This document shows, piece after piece, positions 17,963 to 26,014 of a stretch of 64,000 nt of DNA. Position 1 is the stretch's first letter. The number at the start of each line of letters is the position of its first letter. Under the pieces are notes generated by a model that had not been told where the DNA came from, did not search any database, and saw nothing but the letters and a program-made list of their open reading frames with translations. Made by a program: the position numbers and the translations under genes. The stretch is from Rhodococcoides corynebacterioides (GTDB taxonomy: Bacteria > Actinomycetota > Actinomycetes > Mycobacteriales > Mycobacteriaceae), in contig NZ_JABUBU010000009.1 in the NCBI RefSeq assembly GCF_019834675.1, positions 48,301 through 112,300 of the forward strand. Reading direction: 5' to 3'.

Positions 17963-19447
17963 ATGTCCGCTTCCCGGTCCGTCGCGCCGACCAGTTACCC
18001 GGTGACCAGCCGCGCGTTCGGTCTGGCGATCATCGCGCTCAGCGGGATGCAACTGATGGCCGTGCTGGACGGCACCGTCGTCAACCTCGCGCTCGCGCCG
18101 CTGCAGGCGGAGTTGAACCTCTCCGACGCCGGGCGCAACTGGGTGGTCTCGTCGTACGTGCTCGCCTTCGGCGGGTTGATGCTGCTCGGCGGGCGGATGG
18201 GCGACTCGTTCGGCCGCAAGCGGATGTTCCTCACGGGTGTCGCCCTGTTCACCGTGGCCTCCGCGGTGTGCGGACTCGCCCAGAACGAGGCGATGCTGGT
18301 CGGGGCGCGCATCGTGCAGGGCGCGGGCGCCGCGGTGGCGTCGCCGACGGCGTTCGCCCTGGTGGCGACGACGTTCGCGCCCGGCCCGGTCCGTAATCAG
18401 GCCATCGCGATCTATGCCGCCATGACCGGGGTGGGATCGTTCTCGGGCCTCATCATCGGCGGTGCGCTCACCGAGGTGTCCTGGCGCTGGATCTTCCTGA
18501 TCAACGTGCCCATCGGTGTGGCCATCCTCGCGCTGGGCGCGCGGTCGCTGGTGGAGACGGCCGCCGAGCGGACGGCGCTGGACGTCCCGGGAGCGATTCT
18601 CGCGACCCTGGGCTCCACGGGAGTGGTCTTCGGCATCGTCGAGGGACCGGAGCGTGGGTGGACCGACACGATCACCGTCGCGTCCATCGTGATCGGGCTG
18701 GCGCTGCTCGCCGCGTTCCTGATGGTCGAGCGCCGCGCCGCGAATCCGCTGCTGCCGTTCGACCTGTTCCGTGACCGCGATCGTGTCGCCACGTTCGCGG
18801 CCATCTTCTTCTCCGGCGGCGCTCTGTTCGCGATGACGGTGATCGTCGCGGTGTTCGTCCAAGACGTGCTCGACTACAGCCCGTTGCGGGCCGGCATCTC
18901 CTTCATTCCGTTCGGTGGCGGTATGGCACTGGCGGCCGTCGTGTCGTCGTGGCTCGCGCCGCGACTCGCGCCGCGGTGGATCGTCTTCACCGGGGCCGTC
19001 CTCACCGTCGGCTACCTGACCTTCGCGTCGCGCATCGACGTGGGCGCGTCGTACTGGTCGGACCTGTTCCTCCCGATCGGGGGTATCGGCTTCGGCGTCG
19101 GACTGGCGGTGATCGCTCTGCCGCTCTGCGCGATCGCGCAGGTGCGGGCGGAGAACATCGGTCCGCTCACGGCCATCTCGTTGGTCGCGCAGAACCTCGG
19201 TGGTCCGCTGGGGCTGGCCGTGGTGTCGGCCATGGCCGCGGCGAAGACCCTGTCGCTCGGTGGGGTGACGGGATCGGCGGTGTCGATGACCGAGGATCAG
19301 GTGCGCATCCTGGGTGAGGGCTACACCTTCGGCCTTCTCGGGTGTGCCGGACTGGCGGCCGTCGCGGCGGTGTCCGCCCTGTTCATTCGGTACAGCGCGG
19401 ACGACGTGGCCTCCGCCAAGGCGGCACAGGAGGCCGCTCGCGGCTGA
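17963..19447 (+). CDS. efpA: EfpA-type multidrug efflux MFS transporter
   Basis: This 494-residue DHA2-family drug:proton antiporter has about 14 membrane segments. Diagnostic features are motif D1 near the N-terminus (LMAVLDGTVVNLAL), motif A in loop 2-3 (GGRMGDSFGRKRMF), motif B-like ARIVQGAGAAVASPTA and motif C-like GSFSGLIIGGAL. EfpA in mycobacteria confers tolerance to several drugs, and the cysG-efpA-proS order is the same there. The short cytosolic tail is rich in Ala, Lys and Glu. Confidence 0.9.
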   Translation: MSASRSVAPTSYPVTSRAFGLAIIALSGMQLMAVLDGTVVNLALAPLQAELNLSDAGRNWVVSSYVLAFGGLMLLGGRMGDSFGRKRMFLTGVALFTVASAVCGLAQNEAMLVGARIVQGAGAAVASPTAFALVATTFAPGPVRNQAIAIYAAMTGVGSFSGLIIGGALTEVSWRWIFLINVPIGVAILALGARSLVETAAERTALDVPGAILATLGSTGVVFGIVEGPERGWTDTITVASIVIGLALLAAFLMVERRAANPLLPFDLFRDRDRVATFAAIFFSGGALFAMTVIVAVFVQDVLDYSPLRAGISFIPFGGGMALAAVVSSWLAPRLAPRWIVFTGAVLTVGYLTFASRIDVGASYWSDLFLPIGGIGFGVGLAVIALPLCAIAQVRAENIGPLTAISLVAQNLGGPLGLAVVSAMAAAKTLSLGGVTGSAVSMTEDQVRILGEGYTFGLLGCAGLAAVAAVSALFIRYSADDVASAKAAQEAARG

Positions 19448-19478
19448 CGCGTGTCTCAGGTAGCCGCCTGCGGACGAG

Positions 19479-20216
19479 TCAGGTCACGACGGTCAACAGG
19501 GTCGGCGAGGTGACCTCCACCCGCAGCCCGGCGGTGCGGGCCACGCGGGCGAGTCCGCGCACGTCGCTCGGCTCGGCGCGGGTGGTGGTGAGTGCGCGGG
19601 CCAGCAGTCCCTTGTGGTGCTTGTTGAAGTGGCTGACGACGGCGCGGGAGCCGTCGGGTTTCTCGGTGACGACGGTGGCGGTCACGGCGCCGGGGACCGG
19701 TCCGAGGTCCTGGTAGGCCCCGGATCGGAGGTCCACCACGACGCCGTCCGCGGCGCCGGCGATCGCATCGCCCAGGTGCGGCTTCCAGTGCGAGCGCAGG
19801 GTGCCGAGGCCGGGCAGGGTGGTGCCGCCGGACAGGCGGTACCAGGGCACGGGGTCGGTCGCGCGGACGGCGCCGAAGAGGGCGGATCCGATCCAGAGCC
19901 GTTCGGCCGCCCGGGCGCGCCCGGCGCGGGTGAGCGAGGGGGCGTCGAACGCGTCGTAGAGCACGCCGGTGTACCGCTCGAGCGCCGGCGCGGTCGGGGA
20001 GGTGCGGATCTCGGCGTTGCGGGCGGCGTCGGCGCTCTGCGTGGTGCCGAGGCCCAGCACGCGGGGAGCGTCGGGATCGTCGGCGAGGTCGACGAGGGCG
20101 TCGATCACGGCGTCCCGCGCGGGGGTCAGGTCCGGTAGCGCGAGGGCGGCGAGGTCGAGCGCGCCGCCGGTGCCGCCGTCGGACTTCGTCTCGGACGGGG
20201 GCAGCAGGATCAGCAC
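19479..20216 (-). CDS. yaaA: Peroxide stress protein YaaA (DUF328)
   Basis: YaaA-family proteins limit free iron damage under peroxide stress and bind DNA in E. coli. This copy has 245 residues, beginning [11 protein letters not shown], close to the family start MLILISPAKT. Other family segments are the central [29 protein letters not shown] and a C-terminal [13 protein letters not shown] 20216 is preferred over TTG 20225 because TAGGGT at 20230-20225 lies 8 bases upstream and would overlap the earlier start. It is divergent from proS with 55 bases between start codons. Confidence 0.88.
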   Translation of the reverse strand: MLILLPPSETKSDGGTGGALDLAALALPDLTPARDAVIDALVDLADDPDAPRVLGLGTTQSADAARNAEIRTSPTAPALERYTGVLYDAFDAPSLTRAGRARAAERLWIGSALFGAVRATDPVPWYRLSGGTTLPGLGTLRSHWKPHLGDAIAGAADGVVVDLRSGAYQDLGPVPGAVTATVVTEKPDGSRAVVSHFNKHHKGLLARALTTTRAEPSDVRGLARVARTAGLRVEVTSPTLLTVVT

Positions 20217-20224
20217 GGTCGGCA

Positions 20225-20230
20225 ACCCTA
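20225..20230 (-). promoter_or_regulatory. -10 element TAGGGT of yaaA
   Basis: On the minus strand, TAGGGT ends 8 bases before GTG 20216. A transcript from it would begin at or next to that GTG, which decides the start. Confidence 0.55.
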
Positions 20231-20257
20231 CCGAGCGGGAAACCCGCCCTCACCCAC

Positions 20258-20263
20258 TAGGCT
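20258..20263 (+). promoter_or_regulatory. -10 element TAGGCT of proS
   Basis: TAGGCT ends 8 bases before GTG 20272. No T-box leader or ribosome binding site fits in the short divergent gap. Confidence 0.55.
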
Positions 20264-20271
20264 CGTCGGCT

Positions 20272-22029
20272 GTGATCACCCGTCTGTCCCATCTGTTCCT
20301 GCGCACGCTCCGTGACGACCCCGCCGACGCCGAGGTGCCCAGCCACAAGCTGCTCGTGCGCGCGGGGTACGTCCGCCGGGTCGCCCCGGGTGTCTACTCG
20401 TGGCTCCCGCTCGGCCTGACCGTGCTGCGCCGGGTGGAGCAGGTGGTGCGCGAGGAGATGAACGCCATCGGCGCGCAGGAGATCTCGCTGCCCGCGCTGT
20501 TGCCGCGGGAGCCCTACGAGGTGACCAACCGGTGGACCGAGTACGGGGACGGGTTGTTCCGGCTGAAGGACCGCAAGGGTGCCGACATGCTGCTCGGCCC
20601 GACGCACGAGGAACTGTTCGCCCTGACGGTCAAGGGCGAGTACTCGTCCTACAAGGACCTGCCGGTCACGCTCTACCAGATCCAGACGAAGTACCGCGAC
20701 GAGGAGCGTCCGCGCGCCGGAATCCTGCGCGGCCGCGAGTTCGTGATGAAGGACTCCTACTCGTTCGATCTCGACGAGGCCGGCGCGAAGGCGTCGTACC
20801 ACGCACACCGCGAGGCCTACCAGCGCATCTTCGACCGGCTCGGCATCTCCTACGTCGTCGTCGCGGCGACGTCGGGCGCCATGGGAGGCAGCGCGTCCGA
20901 GGAGTTCCTGGCCGAGTCCGAGATCGGCGAGGACACGTTCGTCCGCAGCCCGGAGAGCGGGTACGCCGCCAACGTCGAGGCCGTCGTCACCCCGGCACCG
21001 CCGTCGCGGTCGATCGAGGGTCTTCCCGAGGCCGTGGTCCACGAGACGGGGTCCACCCCGACCATCGCGACGCTGGTCGACTGGGCCAACGGCGCCGATC
21101 TGGGGCGCACCGTGACGGCGGCGGACACCCTGAAGAACGTGCTGGTCAAGACCCGCATCCCCGGTGGCGAGTGGGAGCTGCTGGCCATCGGCGTGCCCGG
21201 CGACCGCGAGGTGGACACCAAGCGCCTCGAAGCGTCGTTGGCGCCCGCGGAGTTCGAGCTGCTGGGGGACGCGGACTTCGCCGCCCACCCCTTCCTGGTG
21301 CGCGGGTACATCGGGCCGAAGGCATTGCTGGAGAACGGTGTTCGCTACCTCGTCGACCCCCGTGTGGTCACCGGCACCGCGTGGATCACGGGCGCGGACG
21401 AGCAGGGCAAGCACGTGGTCGACCTCGTGGTCGGCCGCGACTTCACCCCGGACGGCACCATCGAGGCCGCCGAGGTGCGCGACGGCGATCTCGCTCCCGA
21501 CGGTCGCGGCACCCTGGTCTCCGCCCGCGGCATCGAGATCGGGCACATCTTCCAGCTCGGCACCAAGTACACCGACGCCTTCGCCGTCGACGTCCTGGGC
21601 GAGAACGGCAAGCCGGTTCGCCTGATCCAGGGGTCCTACGGCGTCGGCGTCTCGCGCCTGGTGGCGGTGATCGCCGAGCAGATGCACGACGACAAGGGAC
21701 TGCGGTGGCCGGCCTCGGTGAGTCCCGCGGACGTGCACGTCGTCATCGCCAACAAGGACGAGGGCGCGCGCGACGGCGCGGAATCGCTCGCCGCCGACCT
21801 CGACGCCCGCGGGCTCGACGTCCTGCTCGACGACCGGCCGAAGGTGTCGCCGGGCGTGAAGTTCAAGGACTCCGAGCTGATCGGCGTGCCGCTCACCCTC
21901 GTGGTCGGTCGCGGATGGGCGGACGGCACCGTGGAGATCAAGAACCGGTTCGACGGGTCCACCCGCGAGGTGGCCGCCGACGACGCCGTGAACGAGATCC
22001 TCGCGGCGACCGGACGCGGCGCCCGGTGA
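20272..22029 (+). CDS. proS: Prolyl-tRNA synthetase, bacterial long form
   Basis: ProS charges tRNA(Pro). The 585-residue class II synthetase begins [21 protein letters not shown]. Motif 1 lies in the region [14 protein letters not shown], motif 2 is [21 protein letters not shown], an editing (INS) domain follows at about residues 230-390, motif 3 is [10 protein letters not shown], and the anticodon-binding domain ends the protein. The YbaK-like insertion marks the bacterial type. GTG 20272 is supported by the homologous N-terminus and the TAGGCT element. The stop overlaps the next gene (GTGA). Confidence 0.95.
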   Translation: MITRLSHLFLRTLRDDPADAEVPSHKLLVRAGYVRRVAPGVYSWLPLGLTVLRRVEQVVREEMNAIGAQEISLPALLPREPYEVTNRWTEYGDGLFRLKDRKGADMLLGPTHEELFALTVKGEYSSYKDLPVTLYQIQTKYRDEERPRAGILRGREFVMKDSYSFDLDEAGAKASYHAHREAYQRIFDRLGISYVVVAATSGAMGGSASEEFLAESEIGEDTFVRSPESGYAANVEAVVTPAPPSRSIEGLPEAVVHETGSTPTIATLVDWANGADLGRTVTAADTLKNVLVKTRIPGGEWELLAIGVPGDREVDTKRLEASLAPAEFELLGDADFAAHPFLVRGYIGPKALLENGVRYLVDPRVVTGTAWITGADEQGKHVVDLVVGRDFTPDGTIEAAEVRDGDLAPDGRGTLVSARGIEIGHIFQLGTKYTDAFAVDVLGENGKPVRLIQGSYGVGVSRLVAVIAEQMHDDKGLRWPASVSPADVHVVIANKDEGARDGAESLAADLDARGLDVLLDDRPKVSPGVKFKDSELIGVPLTLVVGRGWADGTVEIKNRFDGSTREVAADDAVNEILAATGRGAR

Positions 22030-22643
22030 CGGACCCCGGCGGTCGGATCTCGGCCACCGAGCGTCGACTCTCCGGCACCTTCGACGAGCGGTCGGCCGGC
22101 GACAAGTTGGCGTCGGTGATGGCCCGAACCGTCGGCGCGAAGCGGGTCCTCATCGTCGATCCCCTCGACGGCGAGTCCACCGCCCACGCGGTACGCGCCG
22201 TCGGCCCGCGAGGACGAGTGGTGACCCTGGTGGCCACCGAGTCGGCGGCGGAGACGGTGCGGGCGTCGCTGGACGACGACCTGGCGTCGCGGGTCGACCT
22301 CATGGTAGGCGAACCGCTGACCACGCTCGCCCGCATTCGCGCCGACGACGACTCGCTGTTCGGGGTCATCGACCTCCACCTGCGGCGCATCGCTCGGGAC
22401 GGACCGGTCGACGCGGGCGCGCAGTACGTCGAATGGGCCCTGGTGCTCGGCCGGCCGGGCACCGTCCTCATCGCGGACGGGGTGGTCGGCGACGGCGCCG
22501 TCGACACCGATGGACCGGCGGGAGACACGCTGCGCACGATGCTGACCCTGGTCGCGGCGCACCCGCGACTGGACGGCACCGCGGTGCAGACCGTGGGTGT
22601 GCACGGCCGGGACGGACTGCTGCTCGCCGTCGTCACCGACTGA
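22026..22643 (+). CDS. O-methyltransferase-like protein with degenerate SAM motif
   Basis: This 205-residue protein resembles the catechol-O-methyltransferase-like family 3. It has an alternating beta-alpha pattern, an FGVIDLHL segment, and [21 protein letters not shown], matching the family's YLEWALRLLRPGG..ADNV region. Motif I, normally a glycine-rich SAM loop, reads [12 protein letters not shown], so SAM binding is doubtful. It is coupled to proS by the GTGA overlap and converges on the DUF4439 gene with only three bases between stops. Function unknown. Confidence 0.7.
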   Translation: MTDPGGRISATERRLSGTFDERSAGDKLASVMARTVGAKRVLIVDPLDGESTAHAVRAVGPRGRVVTLVATESAAETVRASLDDDLASRVDLMVGEPLTTLARIRADDDSLFGVIDLHLRRIARDGPVDAGAQYVEWALVLGRPGTVLIADGVVGDGAVDTDGPAGDTLRTMLTLVAAHPRLDGTAVQTVGVHGRDGLLLAVVTD

Positions 22644-22646
22644 GCG

Positions 22647-23090
22647 TCAGGCGGGGGTGCCCGGAAACGCGACCGTCGACGGGAAGATGCCGAGGATGGC
22701 CCGCCACGACGCGGCCCGACGTGCGGCGTCGGTGAGGGCGACGACGGCGGCTTCCCGCGTCGGCGCGGATCGCGCCCGTTCGATCACCGAGCGCCACGCG
22801 ACGGCGGTGTCCTCCTCGACCTGCTGCGCCAGGCGCGCCGCCGCGACGGCGTCGGTGACGGGGAACGGCACGGAGTATCCGGCGGCGGCCGGCGGAGCCT
22901 CGACGTCCGCGGCGGTCAGCGCGTCGATGGTCGCGTCGCGGCGGGCCCGGTGGTCGGCGGCGTACTGCGCGACGAGCGGATCGCGGGTCGGGTTGGAGAA
23001 CGCCGCGACCACGCCGTAGGCGAAGACGGCGGCATGTTCGGCCGCCAGGGCGTCGACCAGGGCTTGCTGTTCGGGTCCGAGGTCCGTCAC
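22647..23090 (-). CDS. Ferritin-like domain protein (DUF4439)
   Basis: This 147-residue, all-helical cytosolic protein has the four-helix pattern of the ferritin-like DUF4439 family: AAEHAAVFAYGVVAAF, YAADHRARRDATIDAL, RLAQQVEEDTAVAWRSVI and a last Ala-rich helix. Glu and His residues in the first three helices could bind metal, but no classical EXXH pair of a ferroxidase is complete. GTG 23090 follows an AGGGGAGA ribosome binding site. It lies 40 bases downstream of the lipoprotein gene on the same strand and probably shares its transcript. Confidence 0.82.
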   Translation of the reverse strand: MTDLGPEQQALVDALAAEHAAVFAYGVVAAFSNPTRDPLVAQYAADHRARRDATIDALTAADVEAPPAAAGYSVPFPVTDAVAAARLAQQVEEDTAVAWRSVIERARSAPTREAAVVALTDAARRAASWRAILGIFPSTVAFPGTPA

Positions 23091-23130
23091 TGTGTCTCCC
23101 CTTTCTCGTTCCGCGTCTCGGTCGACCCGG

Positions 23131-23643
23131 TCAGCCCTGGACGGCCGCGGCGACGAGGGTGCAGGACGCGCTGATCGATCCGAGCAGGCCACCGCGGTAG
23201 CCCTGCGTCGAGCGAGCGAGGGTGGCGGCGCGCTGCGCCGACTCCGTCAGGTCGTCCCGCAGTTCTGCGGGGGTGGGGACCGCCGTCGCGGGGACCGCGG
23301 TCGTCGTGGTCGGTGTCGCGGTCGTCGTGGTCGGGGTGGCGCGCAGGATCTCGGCCTCGAGGGCGTCCGCGTGGGCGGTGCGCTGGTCCGCGATCACGGT
23401 CATGGTGTCGACCAGGTCGGGGCGGTCGGCGAGGACCGCGCGGGCCGCCGCGGCGTCCGCTCGTGCCCGCCGGGCCTCGGCGAGCAACGGATCGGGTTCG
23501 GCCGTGACCGCGTCGTCGTCGGCGCCGGCGCATCCGGTGGTCGCGGTCAGTGCCAGCACCACGCCGAGCGACGCCGACGTCCGCAACACAGTACGGCGGG
23601 TGAGGGCGGCGGGCGGGCGGTGGAGCGTGGACACGTCGCACAT
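23131..23643 (-). CDS. Tat-type lipoprotein with ferritin-like helices
   Basis: This 170-residue exported protein has a twin-arginine-like signal (RRTVLRTS) followed by a hydrophobic run and a lipobox ending TTGC. The mature part has Ala-rich helices (DPLLAEARRARADAAAAR and QRTAHADALEAEIL), a Thr/Pro linker of repeated TTTT units, and a C-terminal helix. It pairs with the DUF4439 protein downstream, a two-gene arrangement next to rimP also known in mycobacteria (Rv2843-Rv2844 region). ATG 23643 is used; GTG 23634 is an alternative. Function unknown. Confidence 0.75.
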   Translation of the reverse strand: MCDVSTLHRPPAALTRRTVLRTSASLGVVLALTATTGCAGADDDAVTAEPDPLLAEARRARADAAAARAVLADRPDLVDTMTVIADQRTAHADALEAEILRATPTTTTATPTTTTAVPATAVPTPAELRDDLTESAQRAATLARSTQGYRGGLLGSISASCTLVAAAVQG

Positions 23644-23644
23644 C

Positions 23645-23687
23645 GTGCCAGAGGCACGCGGCGGGGTTCTGTGCCAGAGGCACGCGG
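23645..23687. repeat. Two copies of GTGCCAGAGGCACGCGG
   Basis: Identical 17-base copies lie at 23645-23661 and 23671-23687, 26 bases apart. Each contains the dyad TGCC-AGA-GGCA. They lie immediately upstream of the lipoprotein start and upstream of rimP, so they may be a regulator binding site or copies of a dispersed intergenic repeat. Confidence 0.7.
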
Positions 23688-23814
23688 GGGGATCTGCCGG
23701 GAACCGGAGCGTCGTCGGCACCGCTCGGGACACGGTATCGTGGTCACCTGCCGTGACACGGTCCGACGACGGTCCGTGCGAACACCCACAACTTCACGAG
23801 GAGTCCTGCGCGCG

Positions 23815-24468
23815 ATGCCGGTGCCGTCCAGAGACAGGGTCGTCGAGCTGATCTCCGCTCACGCCGCGAACCCGGGGTTCGCCGAGGGGGAGTTCGACGT
23901 CGAGGAGGTCTCGGTGTCCAAGGCGGGCAGCCGCAGCGTCGTGAAGGTGGTCGTGGACCGCGACGCCGGGTTCGAACTCGACGTGCTCGCCGCGATCAGT
24001 CGTCAGGTCTCCGAGGTGCTCGACGCCGCGACCGAGTTCGGCGACAGCCCCTACACCCTCGAGGTGACCACCCCCGGTATCGATCGCCCGCTGACGGACG
24101 AGCGCCACTGGCGTCGTGCGCGCGGGCGCGCCGTGTCGGTGACGATCGGCGGCGAGACCGTCGACGGCCGCGTCGGCGAGCTGCGCCCGGAGGCGGGGGA
24201 GATCGACCTGGTCATCAAGTCGCGGTCCGGCCCGCAGGTGCGCACGGTGCCGTGGGCGGAGGTCGAGCGTGCCGTGGTGCGGGTGGAGTTCTCGCCGCCG
24301 AGCCCGGCGGAGCTCGACCTTGCGGGCGGCGTCGTTCCCGGCCGCTACGACCCGCTCGATCCTCCGGACGAGCCGACCGACCTCGACGCCTCCGACGACG
24401 ACTCCGACGACGACTCGGACCAGGACACCGTGCACACCGACCAGTCCAGCGAAAGCCGACACCAGTGA
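23815..24468 (+). CDS. rimP: Ribosome maturation factor RimP
   Basis: RimP assists 30S subunit maturation. The 217-residue protein has the N-terminal domain ([22 protein letters not shown] and [17 protein letters not shown]) and the C-terminal SH3-like barrel. A tail of about 40 residues is very acidic (DDDSDDDSD) and is longer than in most RimP proteins. ATG 23815 follows a GAGGAG ribosome binding site at 23799-23804. The stop overlaps the nusA GTG. It opens the rimP-nusA-ylxR-infB operon. Bases 23688-23814 otherwise show only a weak TATCGT near 23731. Confidence 0.93.
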   Translation: MPVPSRDRVVELISAHAANPGFAEGEFDVEEVSVSKAGSRSVVKVVVDRDAGFELDVLAAISRQVSEVLDAATEFGDSPYTLEVTTPGIDRPLTDERHWRRARGRAVSVTIGGETVDGRVGELRPEAGEIDLVIKSRSGPQVRTVPWAEVERAVVRVEFSPPSPAELDLAGGVVPGRYDPLDPPDEPTDLDASDDDSDDDSDQDTVHTDQSSESRHQ

Positions 24469-25466
24469 ACATCGACATGACGGCCCTCCGCGCGATCGAA
24501 GCCGAGAAGGGCATCACCACCGACGCGGTCATCGAGACGCTGCAGACCGCTCTGCTCACCGCCTACAAGCACACCGCCGGCCACCGGTCCGACGCGCGGA
24601 TCGACGTCGACCGCCGTTCGGGTCAGGTGCGGGTGATGGTGCGCGAGACCGACGAGGACGGCAACTACGTCGCCGAGGTCGACGACACGCCGGAGGGCTT
24701 CGGGCGCATCGCCGCGACCACCGCGCGGCAGGTCATCCTGCAGCGCCTGCGTGACGCCGAGAACGAGAAGTCCTTCGGCGAGTTCTCCACCCACGAGGGG
24801 GAGATCGTCGGCGGCCAGGTGCAGGCGGACGCGCGTCTCAACGCCCGCGGCACCGTCGTGGTGCGGGTGGGCAGCGACTCGGGCGGTCTCGACGCCGTCC
24901 TCCCGCCGGCCGAGCAGGTGCCGGGGGAGACGTACGAGCACGGGGACCGCATCAAGTGCTACGTCGTCGGCGTCGCGCGTGGACAGCGCGGCCCGCAGGT
25001 GACGCTGTCGCGGACGCACCCGAACCTGGTCCGGAAGGTGTTCGCCCTCGAGGTCCCGGAGATCGCCGACGGGTCCGTCGAGATCGTGTCGGTCGCGCGC
25101 GAGTCCGGACACCGGTCGAAGATCGCCGTGCGGACCACCGTCGCCGGACTCAACGCCAAGGGCGCGTGCATCGGTCCGATGGGGCAGCGCGTGCGCAACG
25201 TGATGAGCGAGCTCGCCGGCGAGAAGATCGACATCATCGACTACGACGACGACCCCGCGACGTTCGTGGGGAACGCGTTGTCGCCGTCGAAGGTCGTCTC
25301 GGTCACGGTGGTCGACGCGGCCGCCCGCGCCGCGCGTGTCGTCGTGCCGGACTACCAGCTGTCCCTCGCCATCGGCAAGGAGGGGCAGAACGCCCGGCTC
25401 GCGGCGCGGTTGACCGGCTGGCGCATCGACATCCGCAGCGACGCGGCGGTGGACGACGCACCGTGA
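24465..25466 (+). CDS. nusA: Transcription termination/antitermination factor NusA
   Basis: NusA binds RNA polymerase and nascent RNA and modulates pausing, termination and antitermination. The 333-residue protein has an N-terminal polymerase-binding domain ([16 protein letters not shown]), an S1 domain near residues 110-175 and two KH domains ([15 protein letters not shown] and [16 protein letters not shown]). It lacks the C-terminal acidic repeats of E. coli NusA, as is normal in actinobacteria. GTG 24465 is preferred because it gives the family start V-N-I-D-M; ATG 24477 is possible. It overlaps rimP and ylxR by four bases each. Confidence 0.95.
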   Translation: MNIDMTALRAIEAEKGITTDAVIETLQTALLTAYKHTAGHRSDARIDVDRRSGQVRVMVRETDEDGNYVAEVDDTPEGFGRIAATTARQVILQRLRDAENEKSFGEFSTHEGEIVGGQVQADARLNARGTVVVRVGSDSGGLDAVLPPAEQVPGETYEHGDRIKCYVVGVARGQRGPQVTLSRTHPNLVRKVFALEVPEIADGSVEIVSVARESGHRSKIAVRTTVAGLNAKGACIGPMGQRVRNVMSELAGEKIDIIDYDDDPATFVGNALSPSKVVSVTVVDAAARAARVVVPDYQLSLAIGKEGQNARLAARLTGWRIDIRSDAAVDDAP

Positions 25467-25912
25467 CCGGCGGTGGGAACGACCCGCTCGCGGGTGGTGG
25501 GAATACCGACCCCGAATCCGCGTTAGACTGTGACACGGCTCGACGCACGGTGGGTTCCGCCGCGTCCGACGCTCGTTCCTCGGTCCCGTCGGGACCGGTT
25601 CGCACGTGCGTAGGATGCAAACGGCGCGACTCGCTGTCCGCCCTGGTCCGTATCGCGGTCGTCCTCGACGAGGACGGCGGTGCGCGGGCCGTGGTCGATC
25701 ATCGTCGGAGGTTGCCCGGTCGGGGTGCGTGGTTGCATCCCGGTCCGGAGTGCTTCCAGCTGGCGGAGAAGCGCCGAGCGCTCGGTCGCGCACTGCGCGT
25801 GAACGGTCCGTTGGATCGCTCCGCACTCGGGTGCGATCGGACGACGATCGACCGGCCGACCGGCCGCGGCACATCGCCGCGCCACGAGGAGAACAGGTTC
25901 ACGAATTCATGA
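25463..25912 (+). CDS. ylxR: YlxR-family nucleic-acid-binding protein (DUF448)
   Basis: This short protein of the nusA operon has the family signature [20 protein letters not shown] and, later, [26 protein letters not shown]. YlxR/RnpM proteins bind RNA or DNA and influence transcription or RNase P in other bacteria. The GTG overlapping nusA gives 149 residues, longer than usual; the extra N-terminus is Gly/Ser/Ala-rich. GTG 25550 would give 120 residues, closer to the family, and a -10-like TAGACT at 25524-25529 lies upstream of it. The true start is therefore uncertain. Confidence 0.85.
   Translation: MTGGGNDPLAGGGNTDPESALDCDTARRTVGSAASDARSSVPSGPVRTCVGCKRRDSLSALVRIAVVLDEDGGARAVVDHRRRLPGRGAWLHPGPECFQLAEKRRALGRALRVNGPLDRSALGCDRTTIDRPTGRGTSPRHEENRFTNS
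25524..25529 (+). promoter_or_regulatory. Possible internal promoter -10 TAGACT in ylxR
   Basis: TAGACT lies inside the N-terminal extension of ylxR, 20 bases before the alternative start GTG 25550. It could supply an extra promoter for ylxR-infB. Confidence 0.35.
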
Positions 25913-26014
25913 GCACACCGTGAAGCACCGACGATGAACATCGTGTCGAGATAACCCGAGGTCGTGCGGGCGCTCCTGGTCGGAGCCGCGCTCGACCTCT
26001 CAGTGAGGAGAGCA

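Noticed and set aside
20217..20271. T-box leader before proS
   Set aside because: The gap to the divergent yaaA start is only 55 bases, too short for a T-box.
23222..23851. Plus-strand frame opposite the lipoprotein gene
   Set aside because: It is Ala/Ser/Arg-rich shadow sequence with no motif; the minus-strand gene has a clear signal peptide and lipobox.
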